From NCBI RefSeq assembly GCF_012034335.1, contig NZ_JAATHJ010000003.1:1-64000 (forward strand): DNA of 64,000 nucleotides, written 5' to 3'. The DNA is from Alkalicoccus luteus. GTDB taxonomy: Bacteria > Bacillota > Bacilli > Bacillales > Salisediminibacteriaceae. The notes beneath the pieces are model-generated. The model had not been told where the DNA came from. It did no database searches and saw nothing but the letters and a program-made list of their open reading frames with translations. The position numbers and the translations under genes are program-made. Shown in pieces: positions 31,007 to 40,503 of the stretch (positions are counted from its first letter, which is position 1; each line of letters starts with the position of its first letter).

Positions 31007-31577
31007 AAAGCCCGTACTCCTTTATCACCGAATCGACACCTTCCGGAACTAGAAATGCATTCCATGCTCCGGATTTTCGTTTACTGCGAATGGAAGTGGA
31101 TGATATCGTCATTTCGACCCCTTCAATAAACGACAATTTTGTAAACTCCTGAAGATTTACTCTTGGATCAGGCCCGCCAGGCCGGTTCATCACGATAAAG
31201 GACAGGTTTTTCTGCAGTTTCTCGAAATCGTTCCATTTGTGAAAGCCAGCTAACGAATCTCCGCCCATAATAAAGGAAAAATTGTATGCCGGAAAGTCAT
31301 CGATTAAACGGGTCACCGTTTCAGACGTATAGGATGGGCCTTCGCGTTCCATCTCTTTCAGGCATAACCGATAGGAGTCTGAGAGCTGCACGACCGATTT
31401 TACCATCTTGATTCGAAGCTGCTCGGGCGTGCTGGTCATCTTTTTGTGAGGCGGAATCCGGTTTGGCATCCACCAGATTTCGTCCAGATCAAATTGAATC
31501 CGGGCTTCTTCAGCCATTATCACGTGCCCAATATGAGGCGGATCAAACGTTCCCCCAAGAATGCCGATATGCTTCAT
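30993..31577 (-). CDS. nadD: Nicotinate-nucleotide adenylyltransferase
   Basis: Forms deamido-NAD from nicotinate mononucleotide and ATP in NAD synthesis. The 194-residue protein has the nucleotidyltransferase start GILGGTFDPPHIGHVIMAE (GxFxPxHxGH) and the later ISSTSIRS motif. It overlaps yqeK at its end and follows yhbY by 14 nt. Confidence 0.96.
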   Translation of the reverse strand: MKHIGILGGTFDPPHIGHVIMAEEARIQFDLDEIWWMPNRIPPHKKMTSTPEQLRIKMVKSVVQLSDSYRLCLKEMEREGPSYTSETVTRLIDDFPAYNFSFIMGGDSLAGFHKWNDFEKLQKNLSFIVMNRPGGPDPRVNLQEFTKLSFIEGVEMTISSTSIRSKRKSGAWNAFLVPEGVDSVIKEYGLYETD

Positions 31578-31591
31578 CCACTGTCAGCTCC

Positions 31592-31885
31592 TTATTCAGG
31601 CAGCGTTATCTGTTTGGATTCCTTCGATTCCTTGTACAAAATAATGGTATTTCCAATGATCTGCACGATATCTGCGCCCGCGCCATCAGCAATCTGACGA
31701 GCTGTATCTTCTTTGTCTACAGCATTATTCTGCAGAATATTAAGTTTAATTAACTCTCTTGCTTCCAGTGCTTCTTCAGTCTGCTTAATTAAATTCGCAC
31801 TTACGCCGCCTTTTCCTACTTGAAAAACAGGCTTCAAATGATGTGCTTCTTTTCGTAAAAAACGCTTTTGCTTTCCTGTCAGCAT
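31592..31885 (-). CDS. yhbY: RNA-binding protein YhbY/YqeI (CRM domain)
   Basis: Small CRM-domain protein associated with pre-50S ribosomal particles. The 97-residue protein contains LTGKQKRFLRKEAHHLKPV and the loop motif VGKGGVS. It lies 4 nt after aroE and upstream of nadD, as in B. subtilis (yqeI). Confidence 0.93.
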   Translation of the reverse strand: MLTGKQKRFLRKEAHHLKPVFQVGKGGVSANLIKQTEEALEARELIKLNILQNNAVDKEDTARQIADGAGADIVQIIGNTIILYKESKESKQITLPE

Positions 31886-31889
31886 AGTA

Positions 31890-32717
31890 TCAGCTTCCTC
31901 CCTTCAATTTAGATAGGACAGCACGCAGCATTGCCTCGCGCGGAGCTTCGATGCCTGTCCAGCGTTCGAATGCGAGTGCACCTTGTTCAACAAACATTCC
32001 GGTCCCGTTGACAACTGCTGCACCCTGTTTTGCTGCGGCTTTCAAAAAAGCCGTTTCAAGAGGCGTGTAAATCATATCGCTTACAACCGTGTTTCGGGAC
32101 AGTTTATCGAGCGGAAGCGCCATGCTTGCGTGATCAGGCGTCATTCCGATTGAGGTTGAGTTCACAATCACATCAAATGAGGTGAGCTGTGCCTGCGCTT
32201 CCTGCATTGAACAAGCTTTTACCTGAGGGCCGCATGCCTCAGCAAGAGAAGCGGCCCGGTCCAATGTACGATTGGCGATTGTAATTGCGGCTCCCCGGTC
32301 GTAAAGCGTAATTGCTGCAGCCCGGGCCGCACCGCCCGCTCCGATAATCAAAAAGCGGCAGGACTCCAGTTCTCTGCGCAAATGAGGTACGAGCGACCGG
32401 ACATATCCTTCACCATCGGTGTTACTTCCTATCAGCTGCTCCCCTTCCCGGACGATGGTATTAACCGCGCCAATTCGTTCAGCTGTAGGATCCAGTCCAT
32501 CGAGAAACGGAATGACTGCTTCTTTATGCGGGATCGTTACATTGAGCCCGGCAATGCCGAGACCGCGCACGCCTTGTACAGCATCTTTCAGCCTTTCGGG
32601 AGGTGTGTGAAATGGCAGGTAGGAAGCCTCCAGCCCGGTTTCTTTATAAGCAGCATCGTGCATGACTGGCGAAAGAGTATGGCTGATTGGATCTCCGATT
32701 ACACCGAAAATCTTCAT
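31890..32717 (-). CDS. aroE: Shikimate dehydrogenase
   Basis: NADPH-dependent reduction of 3-dehydroshikimate to shikimate in aromatic amino-acid synthesis. The 275-residue protein has GVIGDPISHTLSPVMHDAAY, NVTIPHKE with the catalytic Lys, VNTI, the dinucleotide motif GAGGAARAA and the NADP-type NRT. The frame is open about 50 codons upstream, but ATG 32717 matches the family start and has AGGAGG 10 nt before it. It overlaps nothing; yqeH ends 14 nt upstream. Confidence 0.96.
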   Translation of the reverse strand: MKIFGVIGDPISHTLSPVMHDAAYKETGLEASYLPFHTPPERLKDAVQGVRGLGIAGLNVTIPHKEAVIPFLDGLDPTAERIGAVNTIVREGEQLIGSNTDGEGYVRSLVPHLRRELESCRFLIIGAGGAARAAAITLYDRGAAITIANRTLDRAASLAEACGPQVKACSMQEAQAQLTSFDVIVNSTSIGMTPDHASMALPLDKLSRNTVVSDMIYTPLETAFLKAAAKQGAAVVNGTGMFVEQGALAFERWTGIEAPREAMLRAVLSKLKGGS

Positions 32718-32731
32718 GGAATGATGACCTC

Positions 32732-33838
32732 CTAGTATATCGATTCTCTCATTGAAACCTGAACGCCTTCCGGTACGTGCAGCATCACTTCTGCTCCAGG
32801 TGCGTGAACGGTAATCCAGCCAAGTCCGGAAATGACCAGATCGGTTTTCACAGCAGGAAGCTTCCATGATGATTTTTTAAAAGCAGGAAAAGCTGTTTCT
32901 TTACCAGTTGGCGGTGCGAGCATACCTCCTGCATGCTTTTCGTAAAGCTGGTCAGCATTTTCAAGCTTCGTACGGTGCACGGGAAGCTCGTTGGACATGT
33001 TCACGACGAAGGAGCCGGGATTGCCTTTCACGAAATCCATGCGTGCTAGCCCCCCAAAATACAGCGTCTGACCTGGATTAAGCTGATGAATGAGCTGCTT
33101 TATTTCTTTTTTAGGGGAAATCGTCTTTAAGTCTTCTTTATTTAAAAGGTGTGCAATTTGATGACGGTTAATGATTCCAGGCGTATCGTAAAGCGTACTC
33201 GTTTCATCAAGCGGAATATCAATCCGATCCAGCGTCGTTCCCGGGATGTTCGACGTTGTAATGTCGACTGGGCTCTCCCCGTCAGAGAAACGGCGGATCA
33301 GCTGGTTTATAAATGACGATTTGCCGGTATTCGTTGCACCGACTACATAAACATCTTTGCCTTTTCTAAGTTTATCGATCCAGGCCGCTGTCTCTTCGAC
33401 TCCGTCTCCCGTCTGAGCACTCATCAGCAAGGTTTCTGCAGGCTTCAGACCGAACTCTTTTGCCTGCCGCTTCATCCAGTTGACCACTTTTGATTTGCGC
33501 ACGGACTTTGGCAGCAGATCTGATTTATTACCGACAAGCAGGACATCATTGCTGCCGGAAAAGCGCTGAATGCCATCCAGCCAGCTCCCGCTGAAATCAA
33601 AGATATCCACTATCTTTACGATCAGCGCGTCACGAGATGACAGTTCGTTTAAAATCTTCAAAAAGTCATCATCAGTGAGGTGAACATCCTGCACTTCATT
33701 ATAGTGCTTCAGGCGAAAGCAGCGTCTGCAGATCACGGTTTCCTTCTCCAGCGCCTGCGCCGGAGCATAGCCTGCTCTGCTGCTGTTCTCTGTCTGCAGT
33801 TCAATCCCGCAGCCCGCACATGTTATTCCCGATCCCAT
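32732..33838 (-). CDS. yqeH: Ribosome biogenesis GTPase YqeH
   Basis: Circularly permuted GTPase needed for 30S subunit assembly. The 368-residue protein starts with a zinc finger (CAGCGIEL...CRRC), then G4 VGNKSDLL and G5-like SAQTG before G1 GATNTGKSSFIN and G3 DTPGI, the permuted order. It overlaps yqeG by 16 nt and is 14 nt before aroE. Confidence 0.96.
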   Translation of the reverse strand: MGSGITCAGCGIELQTENSSRAGYAPAQALEKETVICRRCFRLKHYNEVQDVHLTDDDFLKILNELSSRDALIVKIVDIFDFSGSWLDGIQRFSGSNDVLLVGNKSDLLPKSVRKSKVVNWMKRQAKEFGLKPAETLLMSAQTGDGVEETAAWIDKLRKGKDVYVVGATNTGKSSFINQLIRRFSDGESPVDITTSNIPGTTLDRIDIPLDETSTLYDTPGIINRHQIAHLLNKEDLKTISPKKEIKQLIHQLNPGQTLYFGGLARMDFVKGNPGSFVVNMSNELPVHRTKLENADQLYEKHAGGMLAPPTGKETAFPAFKKSSWKLPAVKTDLVISGLGWITVHAPGAEVMLHVPEGVQVSMRESIY

Positions 33839-34341
33839 TCTATCAATCCCTTCTTCTTCATCGCCCGGAACACGCGCCGCTCGACCTGCCGGTTAAACTT
33901 GGTTAAAATGCCGTCTGTCTGTGCCACAGGGACGACAAGAATGGTTCTGAAGCCGGCACGGTTTCCGCCAAGTATATCTGTAAGCAGCTGATCGCCGATC
34001 ACGACTGTTTCTTCATGCTTTAATTTCATTAATTTACAGGCAGCACGAAAAGCCCGGCTGAACGGTTTTTTTGCACTATGAATAAACGTCAGGCCGTGAG
34101 GTGCCGCAAATGTATGAACTCTTTTCTCATTATTATTGGAAACAATAACAACTTCAAATCCTTCATTGCGAAGCATTTCGAGCCAGTTAAGCAATTCGTC
34201 CGTCGCATCTTTCCGATCCCACTCCACTAACGTATTGTCGAGGTCTGTTATGATTCCGCGAATTCCCAATTCCTTCAAATTTGCTGTATCAATATCATAA
34301 ATAGACTGAACATATTCATTCGGGATAAATTTTTTCAGCAA
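33823..34341 (-). CDS. yqeG: YqeG family HAD-type phosphatase
   Basis: HAD-superfamily phosphatase, related to phosphatidylglycerophosphatase-type enzymes (GEP4-like). The 172-residue protein has the nucleophile motif GIITDLDNTLVEWD and later VIGDQLLTDILGGNRAG. The start is set at TTG 34341, giving MLKKFIPNEYVQSIYDI, with AAGGGGGA 5 nt upstream. An ATG 48 nt earlier is open but adds a segment absent from the family. It is the first gene of the yqeG-yqeH-aroE-yhbY-nadD-yqeK-rsfS series. Confidence 0.92.
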   Translation of the reverse strand: MLKKFIPNEYVQSIYDIDTANLKELGIRGIITDLDNTLVEWDRKDATDELLNWLEMLRNEGFEVVIVSNNNEKRVHTFAAPHGLTFIHSAKKPFSRAFRAACKLMKLKHEETVVIGDQLLTDILGGNRAGFRTILVVPVAQTDGILTKFNRQVERRVFRAMKKKGLIEWDRE

Positions 34342-34391
34342 ACCGGTTCCCCCTTCTGTTCGATGGCTGTCGCGTTTTTCAGGCTTCAACT

Positions 34392-34420
34392 AGGATACAC
34401 TATTTTTCACACACCGTAAA
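34392..34420 (-). promoter_or_regulatory. Candidate promoter of the yqeG operon
   Basis: Minus strand: -35 TTTACG (34415-34420), 17 nt, -10 TATCCT (34392-34397). Moderate match. Confidence 0.5.
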
Positions 34421-34694
34421 TGCTGGTTCAGGTAAACAGGACGCTATTGCTGAAGAGCTTTTTAAATCCATTAAATTCCATAAATATGAAAAAATTAGTC
34501 TGCTATTCGTTTCGTCAGTAAAGTTAACAAAAAAAATTTTAGTCAATTCCTACATATTACTATCACTTTTACGATCCTTAAAGGTAGACTTGAATTAATG
34601 CACCAGCGTTTATTTTATATTATAATCGATAAGGATTGTGAGCTGGTATACACATTTTAGTATGAATATTATTTTTATAAGGGAGGTACCTCAC
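34421..34694. other. Intergenic region between yqeG and mrpA
   Basis: AT-rich divergent intergenic region with no gene. It includes a TTGAAT (34590) and a TATAAT-like block (34620-34625) on the plus strand, but their spacing (25 nt) is too long for one promoter, so the mrp promoter is not resolved. The end carries the GGGAGGT ribosome site of mrpA. The sda gene found downstream of yqeG in B. subtilis was not seen. Confidence 0.5.
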
Positions 34695-37121
34695 TTGTCA
34701 TTGTTACATTTCGTTGTACTTGCGCCATTTGTTATGGCAATCTTCCTGCCATTTCTTTATTACAAATTCCGCAGTATACACACAGGATGGTTCCTTCTGC
34801 CGCTGCCGCTGATTCTGTTTATTTACGTGGCTACATACATTCCCTTCGGTGGAGGAGGAATGGAGGCAGTCGAGCATACCGTTCAGTGGGTTCCCTCTCT
34901 GGGGATTAATTTTACTGTATATTTAGACGGATTGAGCATGCTGTTTGCGCTGCTGATCACTGGGATCGGTACGCTTGTCGTCCTCTATTCTATTTTCTAT
35001 ATTGCAAATAAGCCTGATGAACCTCTCAATAATTTTTACGTTTATCTGCTAATGTTCATGGGGGCTATGCTTGGTGTCGTTCTCTCCGACAATCTGATTG
35101 TGCTATACGTATTCTGGGAGCTCACGAGCCTGTCTTCTTCCTTATTAATTGCCTACTGGTTCCATAAGGAGAAATCACGCTACGGTGCGCAGAAGTCTAT
35201 GCTGATTACGGTGAGCGGCGGATTTGCTATGCTGGCAGGTTTCGCATTGCTGTACATCATCGCAGGAAACACATTCAGCATTCAGGAAATCATCAGCCAG
35301 GCTGACGCGATTGTGCAGGATCCGCTCATCCTGCCTGCCATGCTGTTAATACTGCTCGGAGCATTTACAAAGTCTGCCCAGTTTCCATTCCACATCTGGC
35401 TTCCTGATGCGATGGAAGCTCCGACTCCAGTCAGTGCCTATTTGCACTCAGCCACAATGGTGAAGGCAGGTATTTATCTTGTAGCCAGACTCACTCCTGT
35501 GTTCGGCCTGACGGCTGAATGGTTCTGGATTTTAGTTATATTCGGTCTGACGACTTTATTGTGGGGCTCTATCTCTGCAGTACGTCAAACTGATTTGAAA
35601 GGCATTCTCGCTTTTTCAACCGTCAGTCAACTCGGTTTGATTATGGCACTGCTGGGCATGGGAGCTGCAGCACTGCATTACGATTTCATTGAAACAGAAA
35701 CGATGTATTATACAGCAACGATGGCTGCTGTCTTTCACTTAATTAATCACGCTACATTCAAAGGCGCCCTCTTTATGGCAGTCGGGATCATCGATCATGA
35801 AACAGGCACGAGAGATGTAAAGCGTCTCGGAGGCCTGATGGCAATCATGCCGGTAACCTTCACCGTCTCGCTTGTTGGTTTGGCCGCGATGGCCGGGCTG
35901 CCGCCATTTAACGGTTTTCTAAGTAAGGAAATGTTCTTTACGGCTACGCTGAACGTCGCCTCCCTGGACATTTTCAACCTGGAAACACTCGGTGTTTTCA
36001 TTCCTATTGTGGCATGGATTGCCAGCGTCTTTACCTTTGTTTACAGCATGATGATGTTTACAAGAACTTTTACTGGCGAGTTCAAACCGGAAAATTATGA
36101 GAAAGAAGTACACGAAGCGCCTGCCGGACTGCTTATTTCTCCGATCATTTTAGGATCGCTCGTCATTTTGTTCGGACTTTTCCCGAACTTACTTGGCTAT
36201 ACGCTGATTGAACCGGCAATGCAGGCTATCCTGCCTGGTATTACACCGGTAGGCGAACAGTTTTATGTGAATATTTATCACTGGCACGGTATTAACACAG
36301 AGCTGCTGATGACCGTTGCTGTTGTGCTGTTCGGTCTGGCTATCGCTTTAAACTTGAAAAAGTGGGCGGAAGCTGCCTTCTTCCAGCGTGAGCGTGATCC
36401 GTTGAATCGTGCATATGATTTCGGTCTTGATCAGCTTGTCGTTCAGTCTCAGAACGTCACAAACTTTCATATGACCGGTCGTCTACGAGACTACATGCTC
36501 TATATGAGTGTTTTCATTGTAGGTCTCGGTATGTACACATTCTTCCGCTACAATTCTCTGGATATTAACCTGGAAGGTCAAGGCGGAATTCCAGGCTACG
36601 CTATTCTTGTAATCGGCGGTCTTATTGCTTCTACACTGGTACTGCCGTTTGTGCATAAGCGAATAACGAACTTAGTGCTTCTTGGCGTAATCGGGTTTTT
36701 AGTAGCACTGCTGTTTGTCATTTTCCGCGCACCGGATCTGGCACTCACTCAGCTTCTCGTAGAAACTGTAATGGTTGTACTGTTCCTGCTCGTGTTCAGA
36801 CACATGCCGGAAATAACGAAAGAAAAGAAGGCTCCGCTCACAACAACAGTAAAAGCGTTGGTTTCCGGTGCAGTTGGTATCTTCGTTATACTGACAGGTT
36901 TGTCCGTACACGCACTGCGCGCTGAGAGTGATATTACACCAATTTCAGATTTCTTTATTGAAAATTCTGTGCCTCTCGCAGGCGGCTATAACATGGTAAA
37001 CGTTATACTTGTCGATTTCCGGGGGCTGGATACGCTGCTTGAAGTTCTTGTACTTGGAATCGCCGCTTTAGGTATCGTCACCTTGATTAAGCATCGCCTG
37101 AAAGGAGATGAAGACGTATGA
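34695..37121 (+). CDS. mrpA: Na+/H+ antiporter Mrp subunit A
   Basis: Largest subunit of the multi-subunit Mrp cation/proton antiporter, which gives sodium and alkali resistance. The 808-residue protein is the fused MrpA/MbhD-MbhE type with about 20 membrane helices. Visible motifs are VFWELTSLSSSLLIAYWF with the conserved Glu (about 139) and FTKSAQFPFHIWLPDAMEAP with the conserved Lys. The start is TTG 34695 (MSLLHFVVLAPF), 7 nt after GGGAGGT and matching known MrpA N-termini; an ATG 57 nt upstream has no ribosome site. It overlaps mrpB by 4 nt (ATGA). Confidence 0.96.
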   Translation: MSLLHFVVLAPFVMAIFLPFLYYKFRSIHTGWFLLPLPLILFIYVATYIPFGGGGMEAVEHTVQWVPSLGINFTVYLDGLSMLFALLITGIGTLVVLYSIFYIANKPDEPLNNFYVYLLMFMGAMLGVVLSDNLIVLYVFWELTSLSSSLLIAYWFHKEKSRYGAQKSMLITVSGGFAMLAGFALLYIIAGNTFSIQEIISQADAIVQDPLILPAMLLILLGAFTKSAQFPFHIWLPDAMEAPTPVSAYLHSATMVKAGIYLVARLTPVFGLTAEWFWILVIFGLTTLLWGSISAVRQTDLKGILAFSTVSQLGLIMALLGMGAAALHYDFIETETMYYTATMAAVFHLINHATFKGALFMAVGIIDHETGTRDVKRLGGLMAIMPVTFTVSLVGLAAMAGLPPFNGFLSKEMFFTATLNVASLDIFNLETLGVFIPIVAWIASVFTFVYSMMMFTRTFTGEFKPENYEKEVHEAPAGLLISPIILGSLVILFGLFPNLLGYTLIEPAMQAILPGITPVGEQFYVNIYHWHGINTELLMTVAVVLFGLAIALNLKKWAEAAFFQRERDPLNRAYDFGLDQLVVQSQNVTNFHMTGRLRDYMLYMSVFIVGLGMYTFFRYNSLDINLEGQGGIPGYAILVIGGLIASTLVLPFVHKRITNLVLLGVIGFLVALLFVIFRAPDLALTQLLVETVMVVLFLLVFRHMPEITKEKKAPLTTTVKALVSGAVGIFVILTGLSVHALRAESDITPISDFFIENSVPLAGGYNMVNVILVDFRGLDTLLEVLVLGIAALGIVTLIKHRLKGDEDV

Positions 37122-37543
37122 AAACGAACTTTTTAATGCTCCATACGATAACTAGGATCGTCTCCTTCATCGTCCTCTCCTTTTCTGTCTATTTGTTTTT
37201 TGCCGGACACAATGCTCCCGGTGGAGGTTTTATAGGCGGATTGATGATGGCCGGAGCGTTGATCCTGCTGTATGTCACATTTGATGCCGAACGGATCAAC
37301 CGGGTTCTCCCTTTCGACTACACAGCTATTATCGCAATCGGGCTTCTTCTGGCCATTGTTACGGGGCTGAACAGTTATCTGTTTGGAGATCCGTTTTTAA
37401 CGCAGTATTTTGAATATTATCAGATTCCGTTTGTTGGGGAAGTGGAGCTGACAACCGCCCTTCCTTTTGATTTGGGGATTCTGCTCGTTGTTGTAGCAGT
37501 TGCCCTGTTAACGATTATTTCGATTGCAGAGGATGTTTCGTAA
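37118..37543 (+). CDS. mrpB: Na+/H+ antiporter Mrp subunit B
   Basis: Small integral membrane subunit of the Mrp complex (MnhB domain). The 141-residue protein has four hydrophobic segments and the motif GHNAPGGGFIGGLMMAGALI. It overlaps mrpA by 4 nt and mrpC by 1 nt. Confidence 0.96.
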   Translation: MKTNFLMLHTITRIVSFIVLSFSVYLFFAGHNAPGGGFIGGLMMAGALILLYVTFDAERINRVLPFDYTAIIAIGLLLAIVTGLNSYLFGDPFLTQYFEYYQIPFVGEVELTTALPFDLGILLVVVAVALLTIISIAEDVS

Positions 37544-37881
37544 TGGAAATACTAATGATCTTTACATCTGGAATAATCATTGCCGTCGCTACGTATTTAT
37601 TTATGACACGCAGCCTTCTGAGGGTTGCGTTCGGGGTTGTCATGCTGTCACACGGTGTTCACCTGCTGATCCTGACTCTTTCAGGTCTGGAAACAGGTGC
37701 CCCGCCGCTGCTAACAGAAAATGCGGAAGCTTATACAGATCCGCTTCCGCAGGCTGTCATACTGACAGCGATCGTTATCAGCTTTGGAGTGACCGCATTT
37801 TTACTCGTTCTCGCATATCGTACGTATAAAGAGCACGGCACAGAGGATTTAGAAGAATTGAGAGGTAATGCCGATGAATAA
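37543..37881 (+). CDS. mrpC: Na+/H+ antiporter Mrp subunit C
   Basis: Homologue of the NuoK subunit of complex I within the Mrp antiporter. The 112-residue protein has three helices with LLRVAFGVVMLSHGVHLLIL and PLPQAVILTAIVISFGVTAF. Its ATG shares a base with the mrpB stop (TAATG), and its end overlaps mrpD. Confidence 0.96.
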   Translation: MEILMIFTSGIIIAVATYLFMTRSLLRVAFGVVMLSHGVHLLILTLSGLETGAPPLLTENAEAYTDPLPQAVILTAIVISFGVTAFLLVLAYRTYKEHGTEDLEELRGNADE

Positions 37882-39358
37882 TATCGTCCTGCTCCCGGTT
37901 CTTATTCCATTTATTGCCGGAGCCGTACTCATTTTGTTTCGCCACTTCCCTAAGCTCCAGCGTATATCCAGTGCTGTAGTGATGCTCGTTATGCTCGCAG
38001 CATCTGTGCTGCTCGTATATTCCGTCTATCAGGACGGCATACTGACCGTAGAGCTTGGTAATTGGCCAGCACCTTTCGGAATCGTGCTGGTCGGGGATTT
38101 ATTTGCATCGCTGATGGTCCTGTTAAGCAGTATAACGGGTGTTACCTGCTTGTTTTTCGCTTTTCAGACCATTACCAAAGAACGTGAGAAATACTTTTTC
38201 TATCCGTTCTATTTTTTCCTTTTAACGGGCGTAAACGGTTCCTTTCTAACCGGTGACCTGTTTAACCTGTTCGTGTTTTTCGAAGTTATGCTAATTTCCT
38301 CTTTTATACTCATCGTTACAGGAGGAACGAAGTTTCAGCTGCGGGAATCTTACAAGTATGTTGTCATTAACATCTTTGCATCGATGATGTTTCTGGCAGC
38401 TCTTGCATATATATACGGGTTGACAGGCACGCTCAATTTGGCGCACATTGCCCAGCAAATTGAAGAGATTGGTCAGACCGGCGTCGTTAACACAGCCGCC
38501 ATTATGCTCTTGATTGTTTTCGGTATAAAAGGCGCACTGTTTCCGCTCTATTTCTGGCTGCCTCAATCGTATTACGGCCCGCCCGCTGCGATTGCAGCCC
38601 TTTTTGGAGGACTGCTTACGAAGGTCGGTGTCTATGCTATTTTCCGGACATTTACGCTGATTTTTGTACACGATATCTCATTTACGCATACAGTTCTGCT
38701 GGTGCTTGCCGCCCTGACGATGGTGCTGGGGGTACTTGCAGCCGTCGCTCAGTTTAACTTTAAGATGATTTTGACCTATCACATTATCAGTCAGATCGGC
38801 TATATGATTATGGGTCTTGCCATTTTTACGCCGCTTGCAGTGGCAGGTGCGATTTACCATATCGCACACAACGTGGTCGTTAAATCAGCATTGTTTATGT
38901 TTGCGGGTGCTACGCAGAAAATAACCGGCACCAATAACTTAAAAGAAATGAGCGGTCTTTTAAAAACGCATCCTGCTCTCGCCTGGCTGTTCTTTATTTC
39001 AGCCGTCTCCATCGCCGGCATTCCGCCGCTCAGCGGATTTTTCAGTAAATTCGCGCTGGTGCTTTCCGGCCTTGAAGCTGAAATGTATGTCATTGTTGCT
39101 GTAGCTCTGATTGTCGGAGTGTTCACCCTCTTTTCTATGATGAAAATTTTCATTTATGTATTTTGGGGGTCTCCATCATTGCAGCGTTCCGACTACAGCC
39201 ATATTAAACTTGCTCCGCTTCTGATGCCGATTGTTCCATTTATCGTGCTTACGATTGCCATGGGACTTTTCGCAGAACCGGTGTTCACATTCATACAACT
39301 TACGGCCGACCAGATCCTCGATCCGTCAATCTATATTGACGCCGTACTGGGGGAATAG
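37874..39358 (+). CDS. mrpD: Na+/H+ antiporter Mrp subunit D
   Basis: NuoN/NuoM-like proton-translocating subunit. The 494-residue protein has about 14 helices, with the conserved Glu in FVFFEVMLISSFILIV and Lys residues in GIKGALFPLYFWLPQSYYGP and LLTKVGVYAIFR. ATG 37874 lies 8 nt after GAGG; ATG 37868 is only 2 nt from it. It overlaps mrpC by 8 nt. Confidence 0.95.
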   Translation: MNNIVLLPVLIPFIAGAVLILFRHFPKLQRISSAVVMLVMLAASVLLVYSVYQDGILTVELGNWPAPFGIVLVGDLFASLMVLLSSITGVTCLFFAFQTITKEREKYFFYPFYFFLLTGVNGSFLTGDLFNLFVFFEVMLISSFILIVTGGTKFQLRESYKYVVINIFASMMFLAALAYIYGLTGTLNLAHIAQQIEEIGQTGVVNTAAIMLLIVFGIKGALFPLYFWLPQSYYGPPAAIAALFGGLLTKVGVYAIFRTFTLIFVHDISFTHTVLLVLAALTMVLGVLAAVAQFNFKMILTYHIISQIGYMIMGLAIFTPLAVAGAIYHIAHNVVVKSALFMFAGATQKITGTNNLKEMSGLLKTHPALAWLFFISAVSIAGIPPLSGFFSKFALVLSGLEAEMYVIVAVALIVGVFTLFSMMKIFIYVFWGSPSLQRSDYSHIKLAPLLMPIVPFIVLTIAMGLFAEPVFTFIQLTADQILDPSIYIDAVLGE

Positions 39359-39361
39359 ACT

Positions 39362-39838
39362 ATGCAATTTCAAATTTTATTAAACATTGTCATTGCGTTT
39401 ATCTGGATGCTGCTTCAGAACTCCTTTACGATCGTTCATTTCGTATTTGGGTACATTGTTGGTCTTGGAATGCTCTTCTTTTTAAGACGCTTCCTCCGCT
39501 TTGACTTTTACTTCAGGAGAGTGTACGCATTTATAAAGCTTCTGCTTCTGTTTGCTTATAAGCTAATCGAAGCTAACTGGGATTTGATCAAAATTATTCT
39601 CAGACCTAAAATGGATATAACTCCGGGAATCATTGCAGTCCCTACTGAATTAAAAACAGATTGGGAAAAAACGCTTTTAGCGAATTTGATCTCCCTTACT
39701 CCAGGTACGTTAACAATGGATTTTTCGGAGGACGGGGATATCCTTTACATTCATGCCATTAACGTGCCTGACAAAGAAAAGGCCATCCGGGAAATTCACG
39801 AATCATTCGAAAAAGCGATTCTGGAGGTGACGCAGTAA
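39362..39838 (+). CDS. mrpE: Na+/H+ antiporter Mrp subunit E
   Basis: MnhE-domain membrane subunit of 158 residues with two to three N-terminal helices. The conserved cytoplasmic part contains LLANLISLTPGTLTMDFSED. It starts 3 nt after mrpD, with GGGGGAATAG as the ribosome site, and its stop overlaps the mrpF start. Confidence 0.95.
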   Translation: MQFQILLNIVIAFIWMLLQNSFTIVHFVFGYIVGLGMLFFLRRFLRFDFYFRRVYAFIKLLLLFAYKLIEANWDLIKIILRPKMDITPGIIAVPTELKTDWEKTLLANLISLTPGTLTMDFSEDGDILYIHAINVPDKEKAIREIHESFEKAILEVTQ

Positions 39839-40125
39839 TGATACAGATCACCGCGCAGATTACGCTTGTGCTTCTGGCAGTTTCTATCCTTCTCTGCGTC
39901 ATCCGTCTTGTCAAAGGTCCTTGTATGGCAGACAGGGTCGTAGCGCTTGATACGATCGGGCTGAACTTAATTGGCTTTATTGGTCTGATCATGATGGTCC
40001 AGCAGACGATTCTATATGCGGAGGCACTGCTGATTATCGCGATCCTCGCATTTATCAGTACCGTTTCCTTCGCTAAATTCCTGGAAGGAGGGGTTGTCGT
40101 TGATCGTAATGGAAGTTCTCGTTAG
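39838..40125 (+). CDS. mrpF: Na+/H+ antiporter Mrp subunit F
   Basis: Small 95-residue subunit with three helices and the signature RLVKGPCMADRVVALDTIG. Its start shares a base with the mrpE stop (TAATG) and its 3' end overlaps mrpG by 26 nt. Confidence 0.95.
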   Translation: MIQITAQITLVLLAVSILLCVIRLVKGPCMADRVVALDTIGLNLIGFIGLIMMVQQTILYAEALLIIAILAFISTVSFAKFLEGGVVVDRNGSSR

Positions 40126-40456
40126 TATTCTCCTCCTGACAGGTGGTCTGCTGAGCTTTCTTGGCTCAATCGGGATTCTTCGTTTCCCTGATGTATACGG
40201 CCGGCTGCATGCCGCAACAAAAAGTGCAACGCTTGGTGTAATCGGGATCCTGACCGGCACCTTCCTTTACTTTCTCGTCATGCACGACATCTTCGTCGGG
40301 AAAGTGCTGCTGGGAATTATATTCGTATTCCTGACAGCTCCTGTAGGCGCATTTATGATTTCAAGAGCTGCTTATTTAACAGGGGTGCCGCTGTCAAAAC
40401 AGACAGAACAGGATGATCTTAAGAAAGCCCGCAGCGAAGCAGAAAAAGCAGAATAA
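40100..40456 (+). CDS. mrpG: Na+/H+ antiporter Mrp subunit G
   Basis: Last subunit of the antiporter, 118 residues, three helices, with the family block GSIGILRFPDVYGRLHAATK. Starts: TTG 40100 lies 8 nt after AGGAGG and is preferred; TTG 40094 is too close and ATG 40109 too far. The protein ends in a charged tail. A GC-rich hairpin follows 12 nt later. Confidence 0.93.
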   Translation: MIVMEVLVSILLLTGGLLSFLGSIGILRFPDVYGRLHAATKSATLGVIGILTGTFLYFLVMHDIFVGKVLLGIIFVFLTAPVGAFMISRAAYLTGVPLSKQTEQDDLKKARSEAEKAE

Positions 40457-40468
40457 CCTTATCGTAAA

Positions 40469-40503
40469 CAAGGGGCAGCCGCAACGAATGCGGCTGCCCC
40501 TTT
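40469..40503 (+). repeat. 35-bp direct repeat, left copy (mrp terminator hairpin)
   Basis: Contains the perfect stem AGGGGCAGCCGCA / TGCGGCTGCCCCT with an ACGAA loop. It is identical over 35 bp to 41147-41181. Its T-run is cut to TTT by the element that begins at 40504, so it may now be a weaker terminator for mrpG. Confidence 0.93.
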